A DNA stretch of 64,000 bases from Pseudomonas sp. TH31 (GTDB taxonomy: Bacteria > Pseudomonadota > Gammaproteobacteria > Pseudomonadales > Pseudomonadaceae), in the NCBI RefSeq assembly GCF_016650815.1, contig NZ_JAEKEZ010000030.1:120818-184817 (forward strand), read 5' to 3'. The notes under the pieces are model-generated. The model saw only the letters and a list, made by a program, of their open reading frames with translations. It did no database searches and was not told the DNA's origin. The translations under genes and the position numbers were made by a program. Shown in pieces: positions 18,071 to 26,332 of the stretch. Position 1 is the stretch's first letter; each line of letters starts with the position of its first letter.

Positions 18071-18092
18071 CCCACTCGGTCAAACGAGTGGG
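18071..18092 (+). promoter_or_regulatory. Stem-loop between atpB and atpE
   Basis: CCCACTCG (18071-18078) pairs perfectly with CGAGTGGG (18085-18092) across a GTCAAA loop. No T tract follows, so an RNA-stability or processing hairpin is likelier than a terminator. The next gene encodes the most abundant subunit. Confidence 0.55.
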
Positions 18093-18180
18093 TGCCCGAA
18101 CAGGGCTTATGAAACGATTTGTTTTACCGCTTTAAAATCTAAAAAACCTAAACCATACGACGTAAAAGTCGGGAGGAAAG

Positions 18181-18438
18181 ATGGAAACTGTAGTTGGTCT
18201 AACCGCTATCGCTGTTGCACTGTTGATCGGCCTGGGCGCACTGGGTACCGCAATTGGTTTCGGCCTGTTGGGCGGCAAGTTCCTGGAAGGCGCAGCGCGT
18301 CAGCCAGAAATGGTTCCAATGCTGCAAGTCAAAATGTTCATCGTTGCCGGTCTGCTCGACGCCGTAACCATGATCGGTGTTGGTATCGCTCTGTTCTTCA
18401 CCTTCGCGAACCCATTCGTTGGTCAACTCGCTGGCTAA
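18181..18438 (+). CDS. atpE: F-type ATP synthase subunit c
   Basis: Subunit c is the proteolipid of the rotating Fo ring. The 85-residue protein consists of two membrane helices joined by the polar loop AARQPEM, with the proton-binding carboxylate D60 in [14 protein letters not shown] see no clear sodium-binding signature, so proton coupling is likely. A good ribosome binding site (GGGAGGAAAG) directly precedes the ATG, fitting its high expression. The stop codon overlaps a downstream hairpin. Confidence 0.97.
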
Positions 18439-18460
18439 TTACTCGAACCTTCGAGTAATT
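18437..18460 (+). promoter_or_regulatory. Stem-loop at the atpE 3' end
   Basis: AATTACTCGA (18437-18446) pairs perfectly with TCGAGTAATT (18451-18460) over an ACCT loop; the arm starts within the atpE stop codon. It may stabilise the 3' end of the atpE message. Confidence 0.55.
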
Positions 18461-18494
18461 GGTGTGATGTGCAACGAACGAGCGAGGTGTTGGC

Positions 18495-18965
18495 GTGAAC
18501 ATTAATGCAACCCTGATTGGCCAGTCCGTTGCGTTCTTCATTTTTGTACTGTTTTGCATGAAGTTCGTGTGGCCTCCGGTCATCGCGGCTTTGCACGAAC
18601 GTCAGAAGAAGATCGCGGATGGACTGGACGCTGCCGCCCGAGCAGCTCGCGACCTGGAGCTGGCCCAAGATAAAGCGGGTCAGCAACTGCGCGAAGCGAA
18701 AGCTCAGGCAGCCGAAATCATTGAGCAAGCCAAGAAACGCGGTAACCAGATCGTTGAAGAGGCTGTTGAAAAAGCCCGTATCGACGCTGACCGTGTGAAG
18801 GTTCAGGCTCAGGCCGAGATCGAGCAGGAACTGAACAGTGTCAAAGACGCGCTGCGTGCCCAACTGGGTGCACTGGCCGTTGGTGGCGCCGAGAAGATCC
18901 TGGGTGCCACAATCGATCAAAACGCGCACGCGGAGCTGGTAAACAAACTGGCTGCTGAAATTTAA
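18495..18965 (+). CDS. atpF: F-type ATP synthase subunit b
   Basis: Subunit b is the peripheral stalk that links Fo to F1. The 156-residue protein has one N-terminal membrane helix (ATLIGQSVAFFIFVLFCMKFVWPPV) followed by a long charged helix rich in alanine, glutamate and lysine, ending in the delta-binding region. Translation starts at a GTG (18495). It lies between atpE and atpH with a 12-base gap to atpH. Confidence 0.96.
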   Translation: MNINATLIGQSVAFFIFVLFCMKFVWPPVIAALHERQKKIADGLDAAARAARDLELAQDKAGQQLREAKAQAAEIIEQAKKRGNQIVEEAVEKARIDADRVKVQAQAEIEQELNSVKDALRAQLGALAVGGAEKILGATIDQNAHAELVNKLAAEI

Positions 18966-18977
18966 GCGAGGGCGATC

Positions 18978-19514
18978 ATGGCAGAATTGACCACGTTGGC
19001 CCGACCTTACGCTAAGGCAGCCTTCGAGCACGCCCAGGCCCACCAGCAACTGGCCTCTTGGTCAGCCATGCTCGGCCTGGCTGCAGCAGTGTCGCAAGAC
19101 GACACCATGCAGCGCGTGCTCAAGGCCCCGCGACTGACGAGCGCAGACAAGGCCGCCACGTTTATTGACGTGTGCGGCGACAAGTTTGATGTGAAGGTAC
19201 AGAACTTCATTCACGTCGTTGCCGAAAACGACCGTCTCCCGCTTTTGCCGGAGATATCCGCTCTGTTTGACCTGTACAAGGCCGAACAAGAGAAATCGGT
19301 AGACGTTGAAGTCACCAGTGCTTTTGCATTGAACCAAGAACAGCAAGACAAACTCGCCAAGGTTCTCAGTGCACGACTCAACCGGGAAGTGCGCCTGCAA
19401 GTTGCGGAGGATGCCGCCCTTATTGGTGGTGTCATCATTCGCGCCGGCGACCTGGTAATCGATGGCTCGATTCGCGGCAAACTCGCGAATCTTGCCGAAG
19501 CATTGAAATCTTGA
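18978..19514 (+). CDS. atpH: F-type ATP synthase subunit delta
   Basis: Subunit delta sits on top of F1 and connects it to the b stalk. The 178-residue protein begins MAELTTLARPYAKAAFEHA and carries the C-terminal signature LIGGVIIRAGDLVIDGSIRGKL. It is positioned 12 bases after atpF and 21 bases before atpA in the standard order. Confidence 0.96.
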   Translation: MAELTTLARPYAKAAFEHAQAHQQLASWSAMLGLAAAVSQDDTMQRVLKAPRLTSADKAATFIDVCGDKFDVKVQNFIHVVAENDRLPLLPEISALFDLYKAEQEKSVDVEVTSAFALNQEQQDKLAKVLSARLNREVRLQVAEDAALIGGVIIRAGDLVIDGSIRGKLANLAEALKS

Positions 19515-19535
19515 GTTTGAAGGGGCAGCAGAGCA

Positions 19536-21080
19536 ATGCAGCAACTCAATCCTTCCGAAATAAGTGAAATTATCAAGGGCCGCATCGACAAGCTCGATGT
19601 GACCTCCCAAGCCCGTAACGAAGGCACTGTCGTCAGCGTATCTGACGGTATCGTGCGGATTCACGGTCTGGCCGACGTCATGTACGGCGAGATGATCGAG
19701 TTTCCGGGCGGCGTCTTCGGTATGGCCCTCAACCTTGAGCAGGATTCTGTAGGCGCCGTTGTATTGGGCTCCTACCAGTCTCTGGCTGAAGGCATGAGCG
19801 CCAAGTGCACTGGCCGCATCCTCGAAGTTCCGGTTGGTAAGGAACTGCTGGGTCGCGTAGTCGACGCACTGGGTAACCCAGTTGACGGCAAAGGTCCGCT
19901 GAACAACACCGAGACCGATGCGGTCGAGAAAGTTGCTCCAGGCGTGATCTGGCGTAAGTCGGTAGACCAGCCTGTACAGACTGGCTACAAGGCTGTCGAT
20001 GCCATGATCCCTGTCGGCCGTGGCCAGCGTGAGCTGATCATTGGTGACCGTCAGATCGGTAAAACCGCTCTGGCGATCGACGCGATCATCAACCAGAAAG
20101 ACAGCGGCATTTTCTGCGTCTACGTAGCGATCGGTCAGAAGCAATCGACCATCGCCAACGTTGTTCGCAAGCTGGAAGAAAACGGCGCACTGGCTAACAC
20201 CATCGTCGTTGCTGCGAGCGCTTCGGAATCTGCAGCACTGCAATTCCTGGCACCGTACTCCGGTTGCACCATGGGTGAATTCTTCCGCGACCGCGGTGAA
20301 GACGCGCTGATCGTTTATGACGATCTGTCCAAGCAAGCAGTGGCTTACCGCCAGATTTCCCTGCTGCTGCGCCGTCCACCAGGCCGTGAAGCTTACCCAG
20401 GCGACGTGTTCTATCTCCACTCCCGTCTGCTGGAGCGCGCATCCCGCGTTTCGGAAGAATACGTAGAGAAGTTCACCAACGGCGCAGTGACCGGCAAAAC
20501 CGGTTCCCTGACCGCACTGCCGATCATCGAAACCCAGGCTGGCGACGTTTCCGCGTTCGTTCCGACCAACGTGATTTCCATCACCGACGGTCAGATCTTC
20601 CTGGAATCGGCCATGTTCAACTCCGGGATCCGTCCTGCTGTGAACGCCGGTGTTTCGGTATCCCGTGTGGGTGGTGCCGCTCAGACCAAGATCATCAAGA
20701 AGCTCTCCGGTGGTATCCGTACCGCTCTGGCTCAGTACCGTGAACTGGCGGCATTCGCCCAGTTCGCTTCTGACCTGGACGAAGCGACCCGTAAGCAACT
20801 TGAGCATGGTCAGCGCGTTACCGAGCTGATGAAGCAGAAGCAATACGCACCAATGTCGATTGCTGACATGGCGCTGTCGCTGTATGCCGCTGAGCGTGGG
20901 TTCCTGACTGACGTTGAAATCGCCAAGATCGGCAGCTTCGAACAAGCGCTGATTGCTTTCTTCAACCGCGATCACGCCGAATTGATGGCGAAGATCAACG
21001 TGAAGGGTGACTTCAATGACGAAATCGACGCTGGCATGAAAGCCGGTATCGAGAAGTTCAAGGCCACCCAAACCTGGTAA
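19536..21080 (+). CDS. atpA: F-type ATP synthase subunit alpha
   Basis: Subunit alpha forms the non-catalytic sites of the F1 hexamer. The 514-residue protein starts MQQLNPSEISEIIK, has the P-loop GDRQIGKTA near residue 170 and the conserved arginine-containing segment MFNSGIRPAVNAGVSVSRVG. It ends normally at residue 514 and is followed by a GCAA-loop hairpin before atpG. Confidence 0.97.
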   Translation: MQQLNPSEISEIIKGRIDKLDVTSQARNEGTVVSVSDGIVRIHGLADVMYGEMIEFPGGVFGMALNLEQDSVGAVVLGSYQSLAEGMSAKCTGRILEVPVGKELLGRVVDALGNPVDGKGPLNNTETDAVEKVAPGVIWRKSVDQPVQTGYKAVDAMIPVGRGQRELIIGDRQIGKTALAIDAIINQKDSGIFCVYVAIGQKQSTIANVVRKLEENGALANTIVVAASASESAALQFLAPYSGCTMGEFFRDRGEDALIVYDDLSKQAVAYRQISLLLRRPPGREAYPGDVFYLHSRLLERASRVSEEYVEKFTNGAVTGKTGSLTALPIIETQAGDVSAFVPTNVISITDGQIFLESAMFNSGIRPAVNAGVSVSRVGGAAQTKIIKKLSGGIRTALAQYRELAAFAQFASDLDEATRKQLEHGQRVTELMKQKQYAPMSIADMALSLYAAERGFLTDVEIAKIGSFEQALIAFFNRDHAELMAKINVKGDFNDEIDAGMKAGIEKFKATQTW

Positions 21081-21085
21081 GCCGC

Positions 21086-21109
21086 AGCGGGAGCCGCAAG
21101 GCTCCCGCT
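21086..21109 (+). promoter_or_regulatory. GCAA tetraloop hairpin between atpA and atpG
   Basis: AGCGGGAGCC (21086-21095) and GGCTCCCGCT (21100-21109) form a perfect 10-bp stem closed by GCAA, a very stable GNRA tetraloop. No T run follows, so it is probably an internal message-stabilising or attenuating element. Confidence 0.6.
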
Positions 21110-21130
21110 TGCTAACCTGATAGGTGTTAC

Positions 21131-21991
21131 ATGGCAGGCGCAAAAGAGATTCGCAGTAAGATTGCGAGCATCAAAAGCACGCAAAAGATTACCAGCGCCA
21201 TGGAAAAAGTGGCGGTCAGTAAAATGCGCAAGGCACAAATGCGCATGGCTGCTAGCCGTCCTTATGCGGAGCGCATCCGCCAGGTTATTGGCCATTTGGC
21301 CAACGCTAACCCGGAATATCGCCACCCATTCATGATCGACCGTGAAATCAAGCGTGTTGGTTATGTCGTGGTGAGCAGTGACCGTGGTCTGTGTGGTGGC
21401 TTGAACACCAACCTGTTCAAGGCCTTGGTCAAGGACATGGCGAAAAACCGTGAAAACGGCGTCGAGATCGATCTGTGTGTAGTGGGTAGCAAGGGTGCGG
21501 CTTTCTTCCGCAACTTCGGCGGTAACGTCGTAGCAGCTATCAGCCACCTGGGTGAAGAGCCATCGATCAATGATCTGATTGGCAGCGTCAAGGTGATGCT
21601 GGATGCCTACCTGGATGGCCGTATCGACCGTCTGAGCGTTGTGTCCAACAAGTTCATCAACACCATGACGCAACAGCCTACCGTGGAGCAATTGATTCCA
21701 TTGGTGGCAACCCCGGATAAAGGCCTCAAGCACCACTGGGACTATCTCTACGAACCGGATGCCAAAGAGCTGCTTGACGGCTTGATGGTTCGCTACGTGG
21801 AGTCGCAGGTCTACCAGGCGGTGGTCGAGAACAACGCGGCTGAACAAGCTGCGCGGATGATCGCGATGAAGAACGCTACCGACAACGCCGGTGATTTGAT
21901 CAGCGATTTGCAGCTGATCTACAACAAGGCGCGTCAGGCTGCGATCACCCAAGAGATCTCGGAAATCGTCGGCGGCGCTGCCGCGGTTTAA
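21131..21991 (+). CDS. atpG: F-type ATP synthase subunit gamma
   Basis: Subunit gamma is the central rotor shaft that drives conformational change in the beta subunits. The 286-residue protein has the N-terminal coiled-coil helix (AGAKEIRSKIASIKSTQKIT) and the C-terminal helix with MIAMKNATDNAGDLISDL. It sits 50 bases after atpA and 27 bases before atpD. Confidence 0.97.
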   Translation: MAGAKEIRSKIASIKSTQKITSAMEKVAVSKMRKAQMRMAASRPYAERIRQVIGHLANANPEYRHPFMIDREIKRVGYVVVSSDRGLCGGLNTNLFKALVKDMAKNRENGVEIDLCVVGSKGAAFFRNFGGNVVAAISHLGEEPSINDLIGSVKVMLDAYLDGRIDRLSVVSNKFINTMTQQPTVEQLIPLVATPDKGLKHHWDYLYEPDAKELLDGLMVRYVESQVYQAVVENNAAEQAARMIAMKNATDNAGDLISDLQLIYNKARQAAITQEISEIVGGAAAV

Positions 21992-22018
21992 CGGTTCAAA
22001 TATTCAGAGGATCCAGCT

Positions 22019-23398
22019 ATGAGTAGCGGACGTATCGTTCAAATCATCGGCGCCGTTATCGACGTGGAATTTCCACGCGACAGCGTACCGAGCATCTACA
22101 ACGCTTTGAAAGTACAAAGCGATGCCGGCACCACTCTGGAAGTTCAGCAGCAGCTGGGCGATGGCGTGGTTCGTACCATTGCAATGGGTTCCACCGAAGG
22201 CTTGAAGCGCGGTCTGGAAGTCACTGACTCTGGCGCAGCCATCTCCGTACCAGTCGGTAAAGCGACCCTGGGCCGGATCATGGACGTCCTCGGTAACCCG
22301 ATCGACGAAGCTGGCCCGATCGACACCGAAGAGCGCTGGGGCATTCACCGTCCTGCGCCAACCTTCGCTGAACAAGCGGGCGGCAACGACCTGCTGGAAA
22401 CCGGCATCAAGGTTATCGACCTGGTTTGCCCGTTCGCCAAGGGCGGTAAAGTCGGTCTGTTCGGTGGTGCCGGTGTAGGCAAAACCGTAAACATGATGGA
22501 ACTGATCCGTAACATCGCCATCGAGCACAGCGGTTATTCCGTGTTCGCCGGTGTGGGTGAGCGTACTCGTGAGGGTAACGACTTCTACCACGAGATGAAG
22601 GATTCCAACGTTCTGGACAAAGTGGCACTGGTTTACGGTCAGATGAACGAGCCGCCGGGTAACCGTCTGCGCGTAGCACTGACCGGCCTGACCATGGCCG
22701 AGAAGTTCCGTGACGAAGGTAACGACGTTCTGCTGTTCGTCGACAACATCTATCGTTACACCCTGGCCGGTACTGAAGTATCCGCACTGCTGGGCCGTAT
22801 GCCTTCCGCAGTAGGTTACCAGCCGACCCTGGCCGAAGAGATGGGTACTCTGCAAGAGCGCATCACTTCGACCAAAAACGGTTCGATCACCTCGATCCAA
22901 GCGGTATACGTACCTGCGGATGACTTGACTGACCCGTCGCCAGCGACCACTTTCGCCCACTTGGACGCCACCGTCGTTCTGTCCCGTGACATCGCTTCCC
23001 TGGGTATCTACCCAGCGGTCGATCCACTCGACTCGACTTCGCGCCAGCTGGATCCGAACGTGATCGGCCAGGACCACTACGACACCGCTCGCGGCGTTCA
23101 GTACGTTCTGCAGCGTTATAAAGAACTGAAGGACATCATTGCGATCCTGGGTATGGACGAGCTGTCGGAAACCGACAAGCAGTTGGTAAACCGTGCTCGT
23201 AAGATCCAGCGCTTCTTGTCGCAGCCGTTCTTCGTGGCTGAAGTCTTCACCGGTGCTTCGGGTAAATACGTTTCCCTGAAAGACACCATTGCTGGCTTCA
23301 AAGGCATCCTCAACGGTGACTACGACCACCTGCCAGAACAAGCGTTCTACATGGTCGGCGGCATCGAAGAAGCGATCGAGAAAGCCAAGAAACTGTAA
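22019..23398 (+). CDS. atpD: F-type ATP synthase subunit beta
   Basis: Subunit beta holds the catalytic ATP sites of F1. The 459-residue protein has P-loop GGAGVGKTVNMMELI near residue 150, the GVGERTREGND segment with the catalytic glutamate, and DNIYRYT. It is complete and of normal length. A GCAA hairpin separates it from atpC. Confidence 0.98.
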   Translation: MSSGRIVQIIGAVIDVEFPRDSVPSIYNALKVQSDAGTTLEVQQQLGDGVVRTIAMGSTEGLKRGLEVTDSGAAISVPVGKATLGRIMDVLGNPIDEAGPIDTEERWGIHRPAPTFAEQAGGNDLLETGIKVIDLVCPFAKGGKVGLFGGAGVGKTVNMMELIRNIAIEHSGYSVFAGVGERTREGNDFYHEMKDSNVLDKVALVYGQMNEPPGNRLRVALTGLTMAEKFRDEGNDVLLFVDNIYRYTLAGTEVSALLGRMPSAVGYQPTLAEEMGTLQERITSTKNGSITSIQAVYVPADDLTDPSPATTFAHLDATVVLSRDIASLGIYPAVDPLDSTSRQLDPNVIGQDHYDTARGVQYVLQRYKELKDIIAILGMDELSETDKQLVNRARKIQRFLSQPFFVAEVFTGASGKYVSLKDTIAGFKGILNGDYDHLPEQAFYMVGGIEEAIEKAKKL

Positions 23399-23403
23399 TC
23401 CCG

Positions 23404-23421
23404 GCGCCCGGCAACGGGCGC
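23404..23421 (+). promoter_or_regulatory. GCAA tetraloop hairpin between atpD and atpC
   Basis: GCGCCCG (23404-23410) and CGGGCGC (23415-23421) pair perfectly around GCAA. This is the second GCAA-capped stem in the operon. No T tract follows. Confidence 0.55.
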
Positions 23422-23443
23422 TAATTTAGGTTGAGGCAATCAG

Positions 23444-23869
23444 ATGGCTATGACAGTCCATTGCGATATCGTCAGCGCGGAAGGGGAAATCTTTTCCGGC
23501 CTGGTCGAGATGGTGATTGCGCACGGTGCACTGGGTGATCTTGGTATCGCCCTGGGTCACGCGCCGCTGATCACTAATCTGAAACCAGGTCCTATCCGCC
23601 TGATCAAGCAGGGCGGGGAAACCGAGGTGTTTTACATCTCCGGTGGTTTCCTCGAGGTTCAGCCGAACATGGTCAAGGTTCTTGCCGACACCGTGCAACG
23701 TGCTGCCGACCTGGATGAAGCCTCCGCTCAGGAAGCCGTTAAGGCTGCCGAGAAGGCCTTGCATGAACGTGGTGCAGAATTCGATTACGGTTCTGCTGCC
23801 GCACGTCTGGCCGAGGCGACAGCTCAGCTGCGCACCGTCCAGCAGATCCGCAAGAAGTTTGGCGGTTAA
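23444..23869 (+). CDS. atpC: F-type ATP synthase subunit epsilon
   Basis: Subunit epsilon is part of the rotor and an inhibitor of ATP hydrolysis. The 141-residue protein has the N-terminal beta-sandwich (HCDIVSAEGEIFSG, GHAPLITNLKPGPI) and a C-terminal pair of helices. It is the last gene of the operon and is followed by a strong terminator. Confidence 0.96.
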   Translation: MAMTVHCDIVSAEGEIFSGLVEMVIAHGALGDLGIALGHAPLITNLKPGPIRLIKQGGETEVFYISGGFLEVQPNMVKVLADTVQRAADLDEASAQEAVKAAEKALHERGAEFDYGSAAARLAEATAQLRTVQQIRKKFGG

Positions 23870-23898
23870 TCCGTCATCGACTTGTTGTGCGATTGATT

Positions 23899-23933
23899 AA
23901 AAAGGGTAGCCTCGGCTACCCTTTTTCTTTTCC
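23899..23933 (+). terminator. Terminator of the atp operon
   Basis: AAAAGGGTAGC (23900-23910) and GCTACCCTTTT (23915-23925) form a perfect stem around CTCG, continuing into a T-rich tail. Confidence 0.9.
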
Positions 23934-23985
23934 GACTTTCATAATCTGGTCGCAGTTGCTGACCACCCAGGATTGGTAGCCAGTC

Positions 23986-25353
23986 ATGTCTCTCGAAATC
24001 GTTATCCTCGCTGCGGGCCAAGGCACTCGCATGCGTTCGGCATTGCCCAAGGTCCTGCACCCGATTGCCGGCAACTCGATGCTTGGCCATGTTATCCACA
24101 GCGCCCGGCAACTTGATCCACAGCGCATCCATGTGGTGATCGGCCACGGCGCCGATGCCGTGCGTGAGCGCCTGGCAGCGGATGACCTGAATTTCGTGCT
24201 GCAAGACAAGCAACTGGGCACCGGTCACGCGGTGGCCCAGGCCGTACCGTTCATTACCTCCGATACCGTACTGATTCTCTACGGTGACGTGCCGCTGATC
24301 GAAGTCGAAACCCTGCAACGCCTGCTCAAGCAGGTGGCGCCGCAGCAGTTGGGCTTGCTCACCGTCGAGTTGGATGACCCGACTGGCTACGGCCGTATCG
24401 TTCGTGATGCCGGCGGCAAGGTCACGGCCATCGTCGAGCAGAAAGATGCCAGCGAAGCCGAACGCGCGATCACCGAAGGCAACACCGGGATTCTGGCTGT
24501 ACCGTTTGAGCGTCTGGGTGACTGGATGAGCCGGCTCTCCAACAACAATGCACAGGGCGAGTACTACCTGACCGACGTGATTGCGATGGCGGTCAGCGAT
24601 GGTCTGGTGGTGGCCACTGAACATCCTCACGACGCCATGGAAGTGCAGGGCGCCAACGACCGCATACAACTCTCGGAGCTTGAGCGTCACTATCAGTTGC
24701 GCGCCGGCCGGCGCTTGATGGCTCAAGGCGTGACCCTGCGCGATCCGGCCCGTTTCGATGTGCGCGGTGAGGTGACCATTGGTCGTGATGTGCTGATCGA
24801 CATCAACGTGATCCTCGAAGGCAACGTTGTTATCGAAGACGACGTGGTGATTGGCCCGAACTGCGTGATCAAGGACAGCACCTTGCGCAAAGGCGTGGTG
24901 ATCAAGGCCAACAGTCACATCGAAGGCGCGATTATGGGTGAGGGCAGTGATGCCGGTCCGTTCGCGCGTTTGCGTCCAGGTACGGTGCTGGAAGCACGAG
25001 CCCATGTGGGTAACTTTGTCGAACTGAAAAACGCGCACTTGGGCGAGGGCGCCAAGGCCGGTCACCTGACGTACCTGGGCGATGCCGAAATCGGCGCCCG
25101 GACCAACATTGGTGCCGGCACCATCACCTGCAACTACGACGGTGCGAACAAGTGGAAAACCGTGTTGGGTGAAGATGTGTTCATTGGCTCCAACAACTCG
25201 TTGGTGGCGCCTGTGGATATCTCGTCGGGGGCTACCACTGCGGCGGGTTCGACCATTACCCAGAATGTGGATAACGCACAGTTGGCAGTGGGTCGGGCAC
25301 GGCAGAAGAACATCGATGGCTGGAAGCGGCCTGTAAAAATCAAAAAGAGCTGA
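23986..25353 (+). CDS. glmU: Bifunctional UDP-GlcNAc pyrophosphorylase / GlcN-1-P acetyltransferase
   Basis: GlmU makes UDP-N-acetylglucosamine in two steps, acetylating glucosamine-1-phosphate and then coupling it to UTP, feeding peptidoglycan and lipopolysaccharide. The 455-residue protein has the N-terminal nucleotidyltransferase motif LAAGQGTRMRSALPKVL and a C-terminal left-handed beta-helix with hexapeptide repeats (about residue 250 to the end), including GAGTITCNYDGANK. DnaA boxes occur at 24092-24100 and 25266-25274 in the gene and 25355-25363 just after it. glmS, the enzyme for the first step, follows two genes on. Confidence 0.97.
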   Translation: MSLEIVILAAGQGTRMRSALPKVLHPIAGNSMLGHVIHSARQLDPQRIHVVIGHGADAVRERLAADDLNFVLQDKQLGTGHAVAQAVPFITSDTVLILYGDVPLIEVETLQRLLKQVAPQQLGLLTVELDDPTGYGRIVRDAGGKVTAIVEQKDASEAERAITEGNTGILAVPFERLGDWMSRLSNNNAQGEYYLTDVIAMAVSDGLVVATEHPHDAMEVQGANDRIQLSELERHYQLRAGRRLMAQGVTLRDPARFDVRGEVTIGRDVLIDINVILEGNVVIEDDVVIGPNCVIKDSTLRKGVVIKANSHIEGAIMGEGSDAGPFARLRPGTVLEARAHVGNFVELKNAHLGEGAKAGHLTYLGDAEIGARTNIGAGTITCNYDGANKWKTVLGEDVFIGSNNSLVAPVDISSGATTAAGSTITQNVDNAQLAVGRARQKNIDGWKRPVKIKKS

Positions 25354-25370
25354 GTTATCCACAGTTCATA

Positions 25371-25454
25371 AGATCAAAAGATCGCAGCCTTCGGCAGCTC
25401 CTACGGGGTGAGCGTAAATCCCGTGTAGGAGCTGCTGGAGGCTGCGATCTTTTT
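25371..25454. repeat. REP-type palindrome after glmU
   Basis: Same family as 951-1045: AGATCAAAAGATCGCAGCC at the left, and the inverted GGAGGCTGCGATCTTTTTT at the right. Arms fold into a long hairpin ending in a T run, so it probably also terminates glmU transcription. A DnaA box (25459-25467) follows directly. Confidence 0.8.
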
Positions 25455-25554
25455 TGTGTTATCCACAGATCTTTTTTCTTGCTCTGGCTTGACGAAGTTT
25501 CGCCAATAGGTTTTGATTGCTTACGTTATCTTTCGAATCGAAACTTACCAGCCC

Positions 25555-26331
25555 ATGTCGAAGCGCAATACACCACAACGCCGCCACAACATCCTTGCCT
25601 TGCTCAACGAGCAGGGGGAAGTCAGTGTGGATGAATTGGCCAAGCGTTTCGAAACCTCGGAAGTTACGGTTCGCAAAGACTTGGCTGCACTTGAAAGCAA
25701 TGGCCTGCTGCTACGCCGCTACGGTGGCGCGATCACCATGCCGCAGGAACTGGTCGCTGACCTTGGCCAGCCGGTTTCCAAGTACAAGCAAGCCATTGCT
25801 CGCGCCGCGGTCCTGCGGATTCGTGAGCATGCACGGATCATCATCGACAGCGGCAGCACCACCGCCGCCATGATCCCGGAACTCGGCCAGCAACCCGGCT
25901 TGGTGGTGATGACCAATTCCTTGAATGTCGCCAGCGCCCTGAGCGAACTGGAGCACGAACCGGTATTGTTGATGACCGGCGGCACCTGGGATCCCCATTC
26001 AGAGTCCTTTCAAGGGCAGGTGGCCGAGCAGGTACTACGCTCTTACGACTTCGACCAACTGTTCATCGGTGCCGACGGCATCGATCTGGTACGCGGCACC
26101 ACGACCTTCAACGAACTACTGGGACTGAGCCGGGTCATGGCTGAAGTCGCCCGGGAAGTGGTGGTGATGGTCGAGGCCGACAAGATCGGCCGCAAGATTC
26201 CCAACCTGGAGCTGCCCTGGAGCAGCGTCCATACCCTTATTACCGATGATCGCTTGCCGCTTGAGGCACGGGATCAGATTCAGGCCCGCGGTATCAATTT
26301 GATTCTCGCGGCTGTCAGTCAGGAGAAATAG
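25555..26331 (+). CDS. DeoR-family transcriptional regulator next to glmS
   Basis: A 258-residue DeoR/GlpR-type repressor. Residues 1-60 form the DNA-binding helix-turn-helix (RRHNILALLNEQGEVSVDELAKRFETSEVTVRKDL), and the rest is the sugar-phosphate-binding domain with IIDSGSTTAAM and IGADGID. The ATG at 25555 begins the conserved part; the frame opens 14 codons earlier without similarity. It ends one base before glmS, so it is co-transcribed with it and is likely to sense an amino sugar phosphate and control glmS. The ligand and operator are not visible. Confidence 0.88.
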   Translation: MSKRNTPQRRHNILALLNEQGEVSVDELAKRFETSEVTVRKDLAALESNGLLLRRYGGAITMPQELVADLGQPVSKYKQAIARAAVLRIREHARIIIDSGSTTAAMIPELGQQPGLVVMTNSLNVASALSELEHEPVLLMTGGTWDPHSESFQGQVAEQVLRSYDFDQLFIGADGIDLVRGTTTFNELLGLSRVMAEVAREVVVMVEADKIGRKIPNLELPWSSVHTLITDDRLPLEARDQIQARGINLILAAVSQEK

Positions 26332-26332
26332 C

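Noticed and set aside
19062..21143. Minus-strand 693-codon frame opposite atpH and atpA
   Set aside because: Antisense shadow of atp genes with no start signal or domain.
23866..25362. Minus-strand frame opposite glmU
   Set aside because: Antisense shadow of a certain gene.
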